Part shown: positions 1 through 8,513 of the stretch, one piece after another
Layout: each line of letters starts with the position of its first letter
Numbering within the stretch: the first letter of the stretch is position 1
DNA from: Elusimicrobia bacterium CG_4_9_14_3_um_filter_62_55
Lineage (GTDB): Bacteria; Elusimicrobiota; Elusimicrobia; UBA1565
Length of the DNA stretch: 64,000 nucleotides
Assembly: GCA_002790095.1 (NCBI GenBank)
Contig: PFUL01000194.1
Coordinates: 19,116-83,115, forward strand
Reading direction: 5' to 3'
The notes under the pieces: generated by a model
The model's database searches: none
Seen by the model: the letters and a program-made list of their open reading frames with translations, nothing else
Told to the model about the DNA's origin: nothing
Program-made: the position numbers and the translations under genes

Positions 1-1
1 C

Positions 2-502
2 TTTAATCTCCGCACGACAAAGAACGCGGATCTGCGCGTCGATCAGATCACGCAAACGACGAATCATAAAGACGCGACGCTGCAGTCGACGTTCGACATC
101 CGCAAATTCCGCTTTACGCCGAAAGTCGACTACACCACGGACGTAACGGAGTCGGGCGCCGGAAAGCGCTCGCAGGACGTGACCGTACTGACTCCGAGCC
201 TCCTTGTGCGCACGGACCTGAACCTTCCGCGCGGACTCTACCTGCCCGGAATCAAGAAGACGCTCGCCTTCACGAACCGCATCATCTGGACGACGACCCT
301 TTCGATGCAAATGCGGTCGTCGCCGGTCACGATCGACGACAACTCTAGAACGCTGAATTTCAACACCAACGCCGACTACGAACTCGCGAAAAATCTCCGC
401 ATGACGCTCAACGGAGCCTTCTCGAGGCTATGGCACAAGCACTTAAAGGAACAGGAGTTCCTCTCCTACCAGTTCGGCACGACCCTCACGTTCCAGTTCT
501 AA
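2..502 (+). CDS. C-terminal end of an outer-membrane beta-barrel protein (5' end outside window)
   Basis: The reading frame is open from base 2 with no start in the window, so this is the 3' end of a longer gene; 166 residues are visible. The sequence alternates polar and hydrophobic residues in short strands (for example KFRFTPKVDYTTD, LNFNTNADYELA) and ends in LTFQF, the terminal-phenylalanine strand that the BAM machinery recognises in outer-membrane barrels. The family is not certain; a large SprA-like or LptD-like barrel would fit. Seen: strand pattern and terminal Phe. Inferred: outer-membrane location. Confidence 0.55.
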   Translation, partial: FNLRTTKNADLRVDQITQTTNHKDATLQSTFDIRKFRFTPKVDYTTDVTESGAGKRSQDVTVLTPSLLVRTDLNLPRGLYLPGIKKTLAFTNRIIWTTTLSMQMRSSPVTIDDNSRTLNFNTNADYELAKNLRMTLNGAFSRLWHKHLKEQEFLSYQFGTTLTFQF

Positions 503-504
503 TC

Positions 505-538
505 TTTACGGGAACTTTTTCGGGGGGTGGCCCGTAAA
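505..538. other. Inverted repeat between the barrel gene and comF
   Basis: Perfect 8-bp arms (TTTACGGG at 505-512 and CCCGTAAA at 531-538) are separated by 18 nt. There is no U tract, so it is at best a weak terminator or RNA-processing hairpin. Confidence 0.3.
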
Positions 539-544
539 CAGAGT

Positions 545-1186
545 ATGCGCTGGCTCGACTGGTTGATGCCTGAAAGCTGCGCGGCTTGCCGCCGCGACGC
601 GCCGACCCGCGGCGCGCCCATCTGCCTTCCTTGCCGCCGCTCGCTGCAGTCCCGCCTGCCCCCGGCGGAGCCGGCCTGCGCCCCGGCGGGTGTCCGGCTG
701 ACGCGCGCCGCGTTCCCGTATGAGGACCCCATCCCCTCGCTTCTGCGAGCGTTTAAGTACGACGCCCGGCTAAGAGTCGGGCGGACGCTTGCCCGCCGCT
801 TCGCGGCCCGATGGCCCCTCTTCCCTGAACTCGATTTCGCGCACGCCCTCGTCCCTGTCCCGCTCCATCCCCGCAAGCGGCGGCAGAGGGGATTCAACCA
901 GGCCGAAATTTTGGGGGAGGCCGCAGCGCGGACAGCCGGGATTCCGATGCTCTCTCTGCTCTGCCGAAGCACCGACGATCCCGCTCAGGCCGGCCTGGAC
1001 CGGCGAAGGCGCAAGGGGCGGCTCTCCGGAGCATTTCATGTCCGCGACGGAGTGCGCCTGAAGGGCGCCAACCTCGTTCTGATCGACGACGTCGCGACGA
1101 CGGGGGAAACGCTCAGTGCGTGCGCGCGCGCGCTGCGCGACGCGGGAGCGGAGGAAATTCGCGCGTATGTATTGGCGTTCGGGTAG
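545..1186 (+). CDS. comF: ComF family phosphoribosyltransferase-like protein
   Basis: 213 residues. The N-terminus holds a four-cysteine zinc-ribbon (CAAC near residue 13, CLPC near 30) typical of ComF, and the C-terminus holds the PRTase signature VLIDDVATTG that binds the PRPP ribose-phosphate. ComF proteins are linked to DNA uptake and recombination in naturally competent bacteria. ATG 545 is preferred because the protein then begins MRWLDWLMPESC like the family; an in-frame GTG at 527 would add six residues. The gene is convergent with the histidine kinase, with 2 bp between the stop codons. Confidence 0.85.
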   Translation: MRWLDWLMPESCAACRRDAPTRGAPICLPCRRSLQSRLPPAEPACAPAGVRLTRAAFPYEDPIPSLLRAFKYDARLRVGRTLARRFAARWPLFPELDFAHALVPVPLHPRKRRQRGFNQAEILGEAAARTAGIPMLSLLCRSTDDPAQAGLDRRRRKGRLSGAFHVRDGVRLKGANLVLIDDVATTGETLSACARALRDAGAEEIRAYVLAFG

Positions 1187-1188
1187 AA

Positions 1189-3006
1189 TTATTGCGCGCC
1201 GAAAAGACGCTTCCACCACGGCACCCGAGTCGGGGGCGGGGCGGCCTTTTTCGCCCGCTCGATCCGGTCCGTACGCGGACCGTCGCTGACCGGCAGAGTG
1301 AACAAAAAAGTCGCGCCTTGCCCGGGGTCGCTCTCAAGCCACATCTTGCCTTTCTGCATGTGGATCAGCGCTTTCGCGATGGCCAGGCCGAGGCCGGTCC
1401 CTCCGACGTGCTTGTCGCCGGATTGGATCTGCTGAAACTTCTCAAAGACACGGGTCTGCTCTTCTTTCGGAATTCCGGGCCCGGTATCCTTCACGCGGAA
1501 AAGCACCGCGTTTTCGCCGGGTGCCGAGAGTTCGACGAAGACCTGAATCCTCCCCTGCTTCGGGGTGAACTTGATGGCGTTCGACAGAAGATTGACGATC
1601 ACCTGAACGGTTCGCTTCCAATCCGCGTAGACTTCCGGGAGATCGACCGCGGACTCGACCGTCAGCGTAACCCCTCTTTTTTGCGCCCAAGGCTGCATAC
1701 TCTCGGTCGCCTCCCGGGCGATGACCTCCGGCCGGGAAACCTTCGGGTGAACCGTCATCTGCCCGGACTCGAGCTTGCCGAAATCGAGGATACTGTTCAC
1801 GAGATCCTCGAGGCGGTCGGTATTGCGCATCGCGTTTGAGAACATCTTCTTGGCGTCGGCGTCGAGCGTCGCGGCCGTCATCTCTTCGACGATCTCGAGC
1901 GCGGCCCGAATCGAACTGAGAGGGGCCCGGAGTTCGTGGGTCACGTGAGCGACAAACTCACGCTCCATTTTCTGGAGTTCGCGGTGCTTGGCCTTGTCGG
2001 AAATAGCCTGCACAACGCCGACGGGTTTTCCAGCCTCGTTTTGAATGACGGCGGTGGAAGCCCGCAGCGTGCGTTTCGCATCGTCCATCGCGAGCGCCTC
2101 GACGCCGGCCTCGATGGCCCGGTCCTTGGGAACTTCCAGGTCGCGCGCCACGGAAAGCATGCGGTCCTCTCCTCCCCCCTCGCGAATCGACGTCCCGGCC
2201 ATCTCGGAAAGCCCCTTTCCGAACAGTTCTTCGGCTTCGGGGTTCATCATCAAAACCTTTCCCTGATCGTCCACGACGACCACGCCGGTGGCCATCGATT
2301 CCATCACGCCCTGCGTCCGCGCCTGCTCGTTCTCAAGGGTCTGCTTCTGCCACACCAATTCGCGGGTCGCCTCGCTTACCTTCTTCTCGAGATCCTCCCG
2401 CACGCGCCGAAGCACGGCCTCCATCAGCAGCGCCTGCTCCTTGGGGTCGGCGACGGCCATCCTCACGAGCTTTTCGATCGCATCCTCGATCGGCTTATCC
2501 TGAGTCTCCTGAAGAAATTGCTCCGCGGTTTTCTGAGGCGCGGGGCCGTCATCGGCTTCCGCGACCTTCGAATAGACCGCCTCATTGACGATAATGCACG
2601 CCACTCCCTTGGACGTCAGGTACGCCCCCGGGTCGAGTCCCTTCGCGTCGTCGGGACGCATCGCGGCCATTTCGGAAAAGGCCGTCAACTCCGCCTCGGT
2701 CAGTCCCGACTTGAACGCAACGCTGTTGAGCTTAAACTTGGCGAAAATCTGCGGAACGGAATTGGGGAGTTCAAAGACCTGGCCGATGATCCTGCCGTTG
2801 GCCACGAGTTTGTCCTGGTCGATGGAGTACGTGATCTCGCCGCCTTCCGCCTCGGTCAACAGCGAGGACAGAGCGGACGCGGTGTCCGAGGTCATCTGCT
2901 TCACCGCGGGGTGATTGGCGTTGTAGAGATTCATCTGGGAAAGCGTTTTCCCGAACGCCTTCAGGACGTCGAGGCAGCGAGCCTCAAAAGATCCGTGGGC
3001 GTTCAC
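1189..3006 (-). CDS. PAS-domain sensor histidine kinase
   Basis: 605 residues from GTG 3006. Residues about 8-150 form an unassigned N-terminal domain (LYNANHPAVKQM region). A coiled linker follows at 200-232, then a PAS domain around 233-345. HisKA has the phospho-acceptor H357 in HVTHELRAP. The ATPase domain has N-box NLLSNAIKF (472-480), G1 box DTGPGIP (507-513) and G2 box GGTGLGLAI (535-543). No transmembrane segment is visible, so it is probably a cytoplasmic sensor. The GTG overlaps the stop of the upstream dehydrogenase by 4 nt (GTGA), implying translational coupling. No response regulator lies next to it. Confidence 0.88.
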   Translation of the reverse strand: MNAHGSFEARCLDVLKAFGKTLSQMNLYNANHPAVKQMTSDTASALSSLLTEAEGGEITYSIDQDKLVANGRIIGQVFELPNSVPQIFAKFKLNSVAFKSGLTEAELTAFSEMAAMRPDDAKGLDPGAYLTSKGVACIIVNEAVYSKVAEADDGPAPQKTAEQFLQETQDKPIEDAIEKLVRMAVADPKEQALLMEAVLRRVREDLEKKVSEATRELVWQKQTLENEQARTQGVMESMATGVVVVDDQGKVLMMNPEAEELFGKGLSEMAGTSIREGGGEDRMLSVARDLEVPKDRAIEAGVEALAMDDAKRTLRASTAVIQNEAGKPVGVVQAISDKAKHRELQKMEREFVAHVTHELRAPLSSIRAALEIVEEMTAATLDADAKKMFSNAMRNTDRLEDLVNSILDFGKLESGQMTVHPKVSRPEVIAREATESMQPWAQKRGVTLTVESAVDLPEVYADWKRTVQVIVNLLSNAIKFTPKQGRIQVFVELSAPGENAVLFRVKDTGPGIPKEEQTRVFEKFQQIQSGDKHVGGTGLGLAIAKALIHMQKGKMWLESDPGQGATFLFTLPVSDGPRTDRIERAKKAAPPPTRVPWWKRLFGAQ

Positions 3007-4307
3007 AGCCGCCTCAGATTCCGGCGGGAAATACCGGCCGCCGCGTTGCGGGTATCGAAAACCATTTTCGCGTGCTTCAAAACACGAGAATAATCGACGG
3101 AGGCATGCGCCGTCAAGATCAGCGCCAAGTCGGAGCGTTTGATCGAGGCCGGCGTCAACGCCGCCGACCGCAGCACGGCGCCCTCGATCGACACGCGGGG
3201 GACGAACGGATCGTGGTAGCTCAGACGGGCGCCTTGGTCGAGAAGCAGCTTCATGACGTCGAGCGCGGGGGATTCGCGGATGTCCTTGACCCCGGGCTTG
3301 TAGGCGACGCCGAGAATGAGAATCCGGCTTGCGCGCACGGCCTTTCCCATCCCGTTTAAGAGTTCCGCGACCCGCCCCGCGACGTAGTCCGGCATCCGGC
3401 TGTTGGTGGCGCTCGCCAAGTCGATGAAGCGCGGCTCGAAATTGAGGGATTTCATCTTCCACGCCAAGTAGTTCGGATCGACCGGAATGCAATGCCCTCC
3501 GAGCCCGGGACCCGGATAGAACGGCATGAATCCGAACGGCTTGGTCTTCGCCGCGTCGATGATCTCCCACACGTCGACCCCGAGGCGGTGGCACATCCGC
3601 GCGATTTCGTTGACCATCGCGATATTGACCGCGCGAAACGTATTTTCGAGAAGCTTGACCATCTCAGCGGAATCCGCGCTGGAAACTTCGATCACACTGT
3701 CGACGATTTCGCCGTAGAGTTCCGCGGCAAGCGCCCCGCAGGCGGGGGTGACGCCCCCGACCACTTTCGGCGTATTCTCGATCCCGTAAGTCTTATTTCC
3801 CGGATCGACCCGCTCCGGAGAAAAGGCCAGATGAAAGTCGCGCCCGGCTTTCAGGCCTGAACCCTCGAAGACGGGCCGGACCATTTCCCGCGTTGTCCCC
3901 GGATAGGTCGTGCTTTCCAAGACGATCAACTGCCCCTTGCGCAGACGGCCCATGATCGCCTCGCAGGCCGCCAGGATAAAGGTTAAATCGGGGTCCTTGG
4001 TTTTGCGAAGAGGGGTTGGAACGCAGATAATGATCGCGTCGCACGCCGACAGCCTCGAAAATTGCGTCGTCGGCGCGAACCGTCCACCCGAAACGATTTC
4101 CCGGATTGTCGGGGAACTCACATCGGCAATGTGGCTGCGGCCGGACGCGAGCGCTTTCACTTTGGCGGCGTCGACATCGAACCCCACGACGCGAAATCCC
4201 TTTTGGGCGAAGGCGGCGGCGAGAGGCAGCCCGACATACCCGAGTCCGACGATACCGACGACGGCCTTCCGGGAGGCGATTTTCGCCGACAAACCCTTTT
4301 TTGACAT
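3003..4307 (-). CDS. Nucleotide-sugar dehydrogenase, UDP-N-acetylglucosamine 6-dehydrogenase type (WbpA/WecC-like)
   Basis: 434 residues. N-terminal Rossmann motif GIVGLGYVGLPLA (18-30) binds NAD. The catalytic loop GPGLGGHCIPVDPNYLAW supplies the active-site cysteine; this form, with HCIPVDPxYLAWK, is typical of UDP-HexNAc rather than UDP-glucose dehydrogenases. The expected product is UDP-GlcNAcA (or UDP-ManNAcA) for surface polysaccharide. It is divergent from ugd. The start has no spaced Shine-Dalgarno, and a -10 element lies 6 nt upstream. Substrate preference is inferred from motif style only. Confidence 0.85.
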   Translation of the reverse strand: MSKKGLSAKIASRKAVVGIVGLGYVGLPLAAAFAQKGFRVVGFDVDAAKVKALASGRSHIADVSSPTIREIVSGGRFAPTTQFSRLSACDAIIICVPTPLRKTKDPDLTFILAACEAIMGRLRKGQLIVLESTTYPGTTREMVRPVFEGSGLKAGRDFHLAFSPERVDPGNKTYGIENTPKVVGGVTPACGALAAELYGEIVDSVIEVSSADSAEMVKLLENTFRAVNIAMVNEIARMCHRLGVDVWEIIDAAKTKPFGFMPFYPGPGLGGHCIPVDPNYLAWKMKSLNFEPRFIDLASATNSRMPDYVAGRVAELLNGMGKAVRASRILILGVAYKPGVKDIRESPALDVMKLLLDQGARLSYHDPFVPRVSIEGAVLRSAALTPASIKRSDLALILTAHASVDYSRVLKHAKMVFDTRNAAAGISRRNLRRL

Positions 4308-4313
4308 CCTCGG

Positions 4314-4342
4314 ATTTTAGGTTATTGGACACCCTCCCGCAA
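4314..4342 (-). promoter_or_regulatory. Sigma70-type promoter of the UDP-HexNAc dehydrogenase gene
   Basis: On the minus strand TTGCGG (4342-4337), a 17-nt spacer and TAAAAT (4319-4314) are followed after 6 nt by the ATG at 4307. Transcription would start at or next to the start codon, predicting a leaderless mRNA. Confidence 0.55.
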
Positions 4343-4353
4343 CGCGCCCGGGG

Positions 4354-4382
4354 TTGAACCGAAGCGGCCTAAATCCTATGAT
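4354..4382 (+). promoter_or_regulatory. Sigma70-type promoter of ugd-uxs
   Basis: TTGAAC (4354-4359), a 17-nt spacer, then TATGAT (4377-4382). It lies 28 nt upstream of the ugd start, leaving room for a leader that carries the GAGGAG ribosome binding site. Confidence 0.6.
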
Positions 4383-4410
4383 GGAGCCCGGCGAAACGAG
4401 GAGTTTATTC

Positions 4411-5724
4411 ATGAAAAGTAAGAATATCTGCGTCGTCGGAACCGGGTACGTCGGCCTGGTAACCGGAGCCTGTCTCGCGGAACTCGGCCACCACGTGGTC
4501 TGCGTCGATTCCGACCGCACGAAAATCAAAACTCTAAAATCCGGAAAAATCCCGATCCACGAAAACGGCCTGCTCCCTCTGGTCAAAAAGAACACGAAGG
4601 CCAAGCGCCTGCATTTCGCCACCGCCATCGAGGAAGGCGTCAACTGGAGAGGGCGGCGCTCTGAAGTGGTCTTTATCGCGGTTGGAACCCCGCCGCGTCC
4701 CGACGGTTCCGCGGATCTATCGGCCGTCGAAGCGGTCGCGGCGGAGACGGCCCGAGTCATGAAGGACTACACGGTGATCGTGGACAAAAGCACCGTGCCG
4801 GTCGAAACCGGGGCATGGGTCGAAAAGACGGTCACGCGCGTGAACAAGCGCAAGGTCCCGTTCGACGTCGCTTCGAACCCCGAATTTCTCGCGGAAGGGA
4901 CGGCTGTCGACGATTTCCTCAACCCCGACCGGATCGTGATCGGCGTCTCCTCCCCCCGCGCCGAACGGACGCTGCGGGCGGTGTACGCGCCCATCGGCGC
5001 GCCGATACTCGTGACCGACGTCAAAAGCGCGGAACTCATCAAACACGCGTCGAACTCCTTTCTCGCGACCAAAATCTCCTTTATGAACGGCGTGAGCCGG
5101 ATCTGCGAGGCAGTCGGCGCCGACGTCACTATGGTCGCCAAGGGGATGGGCCTCGATAAGCGCATCGGCGCGAGCTTCCTGCGCGCCGGTCTCGGCTTCG
5201 GCGGGTTTTGCTTTCCCAAGGACCTGGAGGCCTTCTATAAGATCGCCTACGACAAGGGCGTCGAATTCAAACTGCTCAAAGAAGTGACGGAGATCAACCA
5301 AACCCAGCGCGATTGGGTCTTCCGCAAGGTCGAAGAAGAACTCTGGAACCTCAACGGAAAGAAAGTCGCGATCCTCGGCCTCGCCTTCAAACCGAACACG
5401 GACGATCTGCGCTTCGCTCCGAGCCTCAAGATCATCGAAAGACTCCAAAAACATAAGGTGAAAATCAGCGCGCACGACCCGGTCGCGATGCCCAAGGCTA
5501 AGCCCATACTCAAGAATGTCGCGTTCTCCAAAGACGCGTACGCGGCCGCGAAGGACGCGGATTGCGTCGTCCTCGTCACCGAATGGGACGAGTACAAAAA
5601 TCTGGACCTTAAGAAACTCGCCAGCGTCATGAAGAACGCGGTGATGCTCGACGGGAGAAATCTCTACGACCCGGAAACCGTGCGCGCGCTAGGATACACC
5701 TACCATTCGGTCGGCCGACCGTGA
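4411..5724 (+). CDS. ugd: UDP-glucose 6-dehydrogenase
   Basis: 437 residues. Oxidises UDP-glucose to UDP-glucuronate with two NAD. Seen: NAD-binding [18 protein letters not shown] at the N-terminus, catalytic cysteine in [14 protein letters not shown], and the C-terminal UDP-binding domain with [18 protein letters not shown] 4411 is chosen because GAGGAG sits about 8 nt upstream and the Rossmann fold starts immediately; an ATG at 4354 falls on the -35 box. It overlaps uxs by 4 nt, so its product can be passed straight to UDP-xylose synthesis. Confidence 0.95.
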   Translation: MKSKNICVVGTGYVGLVTGACLAELGHHVVCVDSDRTKIKTLKSGKIPIHENGLLPLVKKNTKAKRLHFATAIEEGVNWRGRRSEVVFIAVGTPPRPDGSADLSAVEAVAAETARVMKDYTVIVDKSTVPVETGAWVEKTVTRVNKRKVPFDVASNPEFLAEGTAVDDFLNPDRIVIGVSSPRAERTLRAVYAPIGAPILVTDVKSAELIKHASNSFLATKISFMNGVSRICEAVGADVTMVAKGMGLDKRIGASFLRAGLGFGGFCFPKDLEAFYKIAYDKGVEFKLLKEVTEINQTQRDWVFRKVEEELWNLNGKKVAILGLAFKPNTDDLRFAPSLKIIERLQKHKVKISAHDPVAMPKAKPILKNVAFSKDAYAAAKDADCVVLVTEWDEYKNLDLKKLASVMKNAVMLDGRNLYDPETVRALGYTYHSVGRP

Positions 5725-6665
5725 GAAAAAAGAACTCCAGGATTCTGATCACCGGGGCCGCCGGATTCCTCGGCAGCCATCTCGCCGAGCGCTTCCTGGA
5801 ACGAGGCGCGCAGGTCATCGGCATCGACAACTTTATCACCGGCCGGGTCGAAAACATCGACCACCTTTTCAAGAACCCCTCCTTTCGCTTCATCCAAGCG
5901 GACGTCACAAACTTCATTCACGTCCCCGGGAAACTCGACGGCGTCCTGCATTTCGCGAGCCCCGCGAGCCCCATCGACTACGCGACCTATCCGATCCCCA
6001 CGCTGAAGGTCGGGGCCCTCGGAACTCATAAGGCCCTCGGGCTCGCGAAGGACAAGGGCGCTAAATTCATGCTGGCCTCAACGTCCGAATGCTACGGCGA
6101 CCCGCTCGTCAACCCTCAACCCGAAACCTACTGGGGGAACGTCAACCCGATCGGGCCCCGCGGCGTTTATGACGAAGCGAAGCGCTTTGCCGAAGCCCTG
6201 ACGATGGCCTACCACCGGTATCACAAGATGCAGGTCCGGATCGTAAGGATCTTCAATACCTACGGTCCGCGCATGCGCAAAAAAGACGGTCGAGCGGTTC
6301 CGAACTTCATCACGCAAGCCCTTAAAAACCGTCCCCTCACGGTTTACGGAAAGGGCCGTCAAACGCGAAGCCTCTGCTTCGTCTCCGATCTCATCGACGG
6401 CATTCTTCGCCTGTTCGACTCCGATCTCAACACCCCGGTCAACATCGGAAACCCCCGCGAGATGTCGATCCTTCAGATCGCGCGGGCGATCAAAAAGCAA
6501 ACGGGCTCGCGATCGCGCATCGTGCATAAGCCCCTGCCGGCCGACGACCCCCGGGTGCGCCGTCCGGACATCCGGATCGCGCGCACCAAGCTCGGATGGA
6601 CCCCGAAGGTGCCGCTTGAAGAAGGGCTGGCGCGCACCATCGACTACTTCCGGTCCGGGTGCTGA
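5721..6665 (+). CDS. uxs: UDP-glucuronate decarboxylase (UDP-xylose synthase)
   Basis: 314 residues, GTG start overlapping the ugd stop (GTGA). Extended SDR fold with NAD motif [14 protein letters not shown], catalytic YDEAK (YxxxK), and signatures strongly matching UXS enzymes: [61 protein letters not shown]. It converts UDP-glucuronate to UDP-xylose. The last two codons (TGC TGA) lie inside the first copy of the structured repeat, so the repeat supplies the stop codon. Confidence 0.93.
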   Translation: MRKKNSRILITGAAGFLGSHLAERFLERGAQVIGIDNFITGRVENIDHLFKNPSFRFIQADVTNFIHVPGKLDGVLHFASPASPIDYATYPIPTLKVGALGTHKALGLAKDKGAKFMLASTSECYGDPLVNPQPETYWGNVNPIGPRGVYDEAKRFAEALTMAYHRYHKMQVRIVRIFNTYGPRMRKKDGRAVPNFITQALKNRPLTVYGKGRQTRSLCFVSDLIDGILRLFDSDLNTPVNIGNPREMSILQIARAIKKQTGSRSRIVHKPLPADDPRVRRPDIRIARTKLGWTPKVPLEEGLARTIDYFRSGC

Positions 6666-6871
6666 AGATGCGGGAGCGTCTTCGTGCCGGGCGCTCAGGC
6701 AGCGCGCAGTGCTGAAGATGCGGGAGCGTCTTCGTGCCGGGCGCTCAGGCAGCGCGCAGTGCTGAAGATGCGGGAGCGTCTTCGTGCCGGGCGCTCAGGC
6801 AGCGCGCAGTGCTGAAGATGCGGGAGCGTCTTCGTGCCGGGCGCTCAGGCAGCGCGCAGTGCTGAAGATGC
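6659..6871 (+). repeat. Tandem array of four perfect 50-bp units forming a two-hairpin element
   Basis: The unit starting at 6661 recurs at 6711, 6761 and 6811 without a mismatch, followed by an 11-nt partial copy. Including the shared GTGCT, each copy is a 55-nt element: GTGCT, an 8-bp stem (GAAGATGC with GCGTCTTC, one T-G wobble) closed by the GNRA-type loop GGGA, then a 30-nt tail holding a second hairpin (GCGCT/AGCGC). The same architecture recurs inverted at 50577-50631 with compensatory stem changes. The array separates uxs from the glycosyltransferase. Perfect identity implies recent expansion or a slippage-prone locus. Confidence 0.95.
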
Positions 6872-6872
6872 A

Positions 6873-7565
6873 GTGCTGACCGCCCTCGTTCCCTGCCTCG
6901 ACGAAGCCGCGGGGCTTCCCCGGATCGAGCGGGAGCTTTTCCCGGCGCTCGACGCGCTCGACTGCGACTACGAAGTCCTGTTGATCGATGACGGATCCTC
7001 AGACGCGACGCCGTCGCTCCTGAAAGAGATGCGATCCCGCCGGCCCAATCTTCGATCGATCCGCCACGAGAAAACCCTCGGAATCGGCGGGTCTCTGAAA
7101 ACCGGCATCCGCGAGGCCCGGGGAGAATGGCTGGTCTTTCTGGACGCCGATCTCACCTTTTCCCCCCGCGACATCAAAACCCTGCTGCTCCGGCAATTGG
7201 AGACCGGCGCCGACTGTGTTTCGGGGTCTCCGATGCTCGGCGGGATGCCGGGAGTCCCTTTCGCCCGCCGCCTGCCGAGCCTGCTGCTCAACACCCTCTA
7301 CCGCGGCCTGCTGGACCGCCGCTTTACCGCGTTCACGCCGATGTTCCGGCTCTACCGGGTCTCGGACCTGCGCGACCTGCGCATTCGCAGCGACGGCTTC
7401 GAAGTCTCGGTCGAGATTCTCGCTCGCCTCCTGCGCGCGGGAAAAGCCGTCGTGGAAGCTCCGACCCCCTTAAGCGTCCGGGAAACAGGCTCCTCAAAGC
7501 TCCGACGGGGACGGGAACTCCTCGCTCACGCCCGCCTGGCGTGGTTCCTTCTGGTAAACCGCTGA
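6873..7565 (+). CDS. GT2 family glycosyltransferase (polyprenyl-phosphate sugar transferase-like)
   Basis: 230 residues from GTG 6873. GT-A fold with LTALVPCLDEAAGL at the N-terminus, nucleotide-binding VLLIDDGSSDATP and catalytic metal site FLDADLTF (DxD). This matches dolichol/undecaprenyl-phosphate mannosyl- or glucosyltransferases without the C-terminal membrane domain. GTG 6873 is preferred because the conserved strand starts there; an in-frame GTG at 6834 lies inside the last repeat unit and would add 13 repeat-encoded residues. Sugar and acceptor are unknown; the neighbouring genes suggest glucuronate or xylose chemistry. Confidence 0.8.
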   Translation: MLTALVPCLDEAAGLPRIERELFPALDALDCDYEVLLIDDGSSDATPSLLKEMRSRRPNLRSIRHEKTLGIGGSLKTGIREARGEWLVFLDADLTFSPRDIKTLLLRQLETGADCVSGSPMLGGMPGVPFARRLPSLLLNTLYRGLLDRRFTAFTPMFRLYRVSDLRDLRIRSDGFEVSVEILARLLRAGKAVVEAPTPLSVRETGSSKLRRGRELLAHARLAWFLLVNR

Positions 7566-7591
7566 TTTTTAGGTATCCTGTTAGGAGTGCT

Positions 7592-8431
7592 ATGACGGTA
7601 CAAAGCCCTCCTCCTTCCGATCCGAAATTTGATTTTCTCGACCGCGAAATCGCGCGGCTTGAGGCGAAATTCCGTGAAACGACCCAGGACCTTCAGAAAA
7701 TCCGCCTGCACCTGAGACTCGCCGAACGCGCCAAAGCGGAAGTAAAAGCCGAGATCGCGGAGATCCAGGAAAGCTGGGACAACGTTCACTACAAGTGGTG
7801 GGCGCTTACCTTGTTCGGCCTCCTGACCTTTTTCCTGTTCTCGTACTTTTTCTACACCAATCTGGGATGGTACGCCGATCAACGTTCTTTGCCCCCCGGC
7901 TCCGACTGGCTCCTGGAGCGCCTTCCGATCGTAAACCTTCTCCCCGTGCTCTCTTGGGGATGGCTCGGGCTGCACCTCTACGCCGGCGCGCTCGCCATCC
8001 TTTACTACCCCCGCAGAATGCCCTTCTTGCTCTTTGTCCTCGGGTCATTTATCGCCATCCGAAGCGTCTTCGTCTTCCTTTCTCCCATCGGCGCACCCGC
8101 GAATATGCTCGATATGAGCCGCCTCGACTATCTTTTTTCCCGCATCATGGGGACCTATACCTTCACGAACGAATTTGTCTTTTCCGGGCACACGGGAATT
8201 CCCTTTCTTTTCGCGCTCTTTTTTAAAACGCGCCTCCAAAAGGCCGTTTTTCTGGCAGGGTCCTTGGTCATGGCCGTCTCGGTTCTGCTGACCCACAACC
8301 ACTACACGGTGGATGTTCTGGGCGCGTATTTCATGGGCTTCGCGATCTTCACGCTCAGCGACCGGGTCTATCACCGCTTTCTTCAACCCCTCTTCCTGCT
8401 CCGTCCGAAACTCCCGGACTTTAAAATTTAA
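7592..8431 (+). CDS. PAP2/sphingomyelin-synthase-like membrane phosphatase or transferase
   Basis: 279 residues. An N-terminal coiled-coil (about 20-65) is followed by roughly six hydrophobic segments. The catalytic signature is FSGHTGIPF and, further on, HNHYTVDVLGAYF (His and His-x3-Asp), as in the PAP2_C/SMS-like family that transfers or hydrolyses lipid phosphate head groups. The start at 7592 has AGGAG about 5 nt upstream, and a possible -10 (TATCCT at 7574-7579) lies in the gap after the GT2 gene. It could act on a polyprenyl-phosphate or phospholipid substrate; which one cannot be told. Confidence 0.75.
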   Translation: MTVQSPPPSDPKFDFLDREIARLEAKFRETTQDLQKIRLHLRLAERAKAEVKAEIAEIQESWDNVHYKWWALTLFGLLTFFLFSYFFYTNLGWYADQRSLPPGSDWLLERLPIVNLLPVLSWGWLGLHLYAGALAILYYPRRMPFLLFVLGSFIAIRSVFVFLSPIGAPANMLDMSRLDYLFSRIMGTYTFTNEFVFSGHTGIPFLFALFFKTRLQKAVFLAGSLVMAVSVLLTHNHYTVDVLGAYFMGFAIFTLSDRVYHRFLQPLFLLRPKLPDFKI

Positions 8432-8465
8432 CATCGTTCCCGTATATATAAAAGGGAAGGACGCC

Positions 8466-8492
8466 GAGCCGCCCCGCGAAACGGGACGGCTC
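8466..8492 (+). terminator. Hairpin after the PAP2-like gene
   Basis: 11-bp arms at 8466-8476 and 8482-8492 with one mismatch and a 5-nt loop, followed only by CGCGTTTG. Probably a weak terminator, or a structured leader of the coiled-coil gene 21 nt downstream. Confidence 0.4.
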
Positions 8493-8513
8493 CGCGTTTG
8501 AGCAACCGAACGC

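Noticed and set aside
6659-6871. Tandem array as a CRISPR
   Set aside because: Units are directly adjacent with no spacers, and no cas gene is present.
6659-6871. Structured element as an integron attC site
   Set aside because: The length and hairpins suggested it, but the GTTRRRY-type core sites are missing and there are no gene cassettes or integrase nearby.
8428-8452. TTAACA plus TATAAA as a promoter for the coiled-coil gene
   Set aside because: The spacer is only 13 nt, too short for sigma70, and the downstream hairpin would interrupt the transcript.
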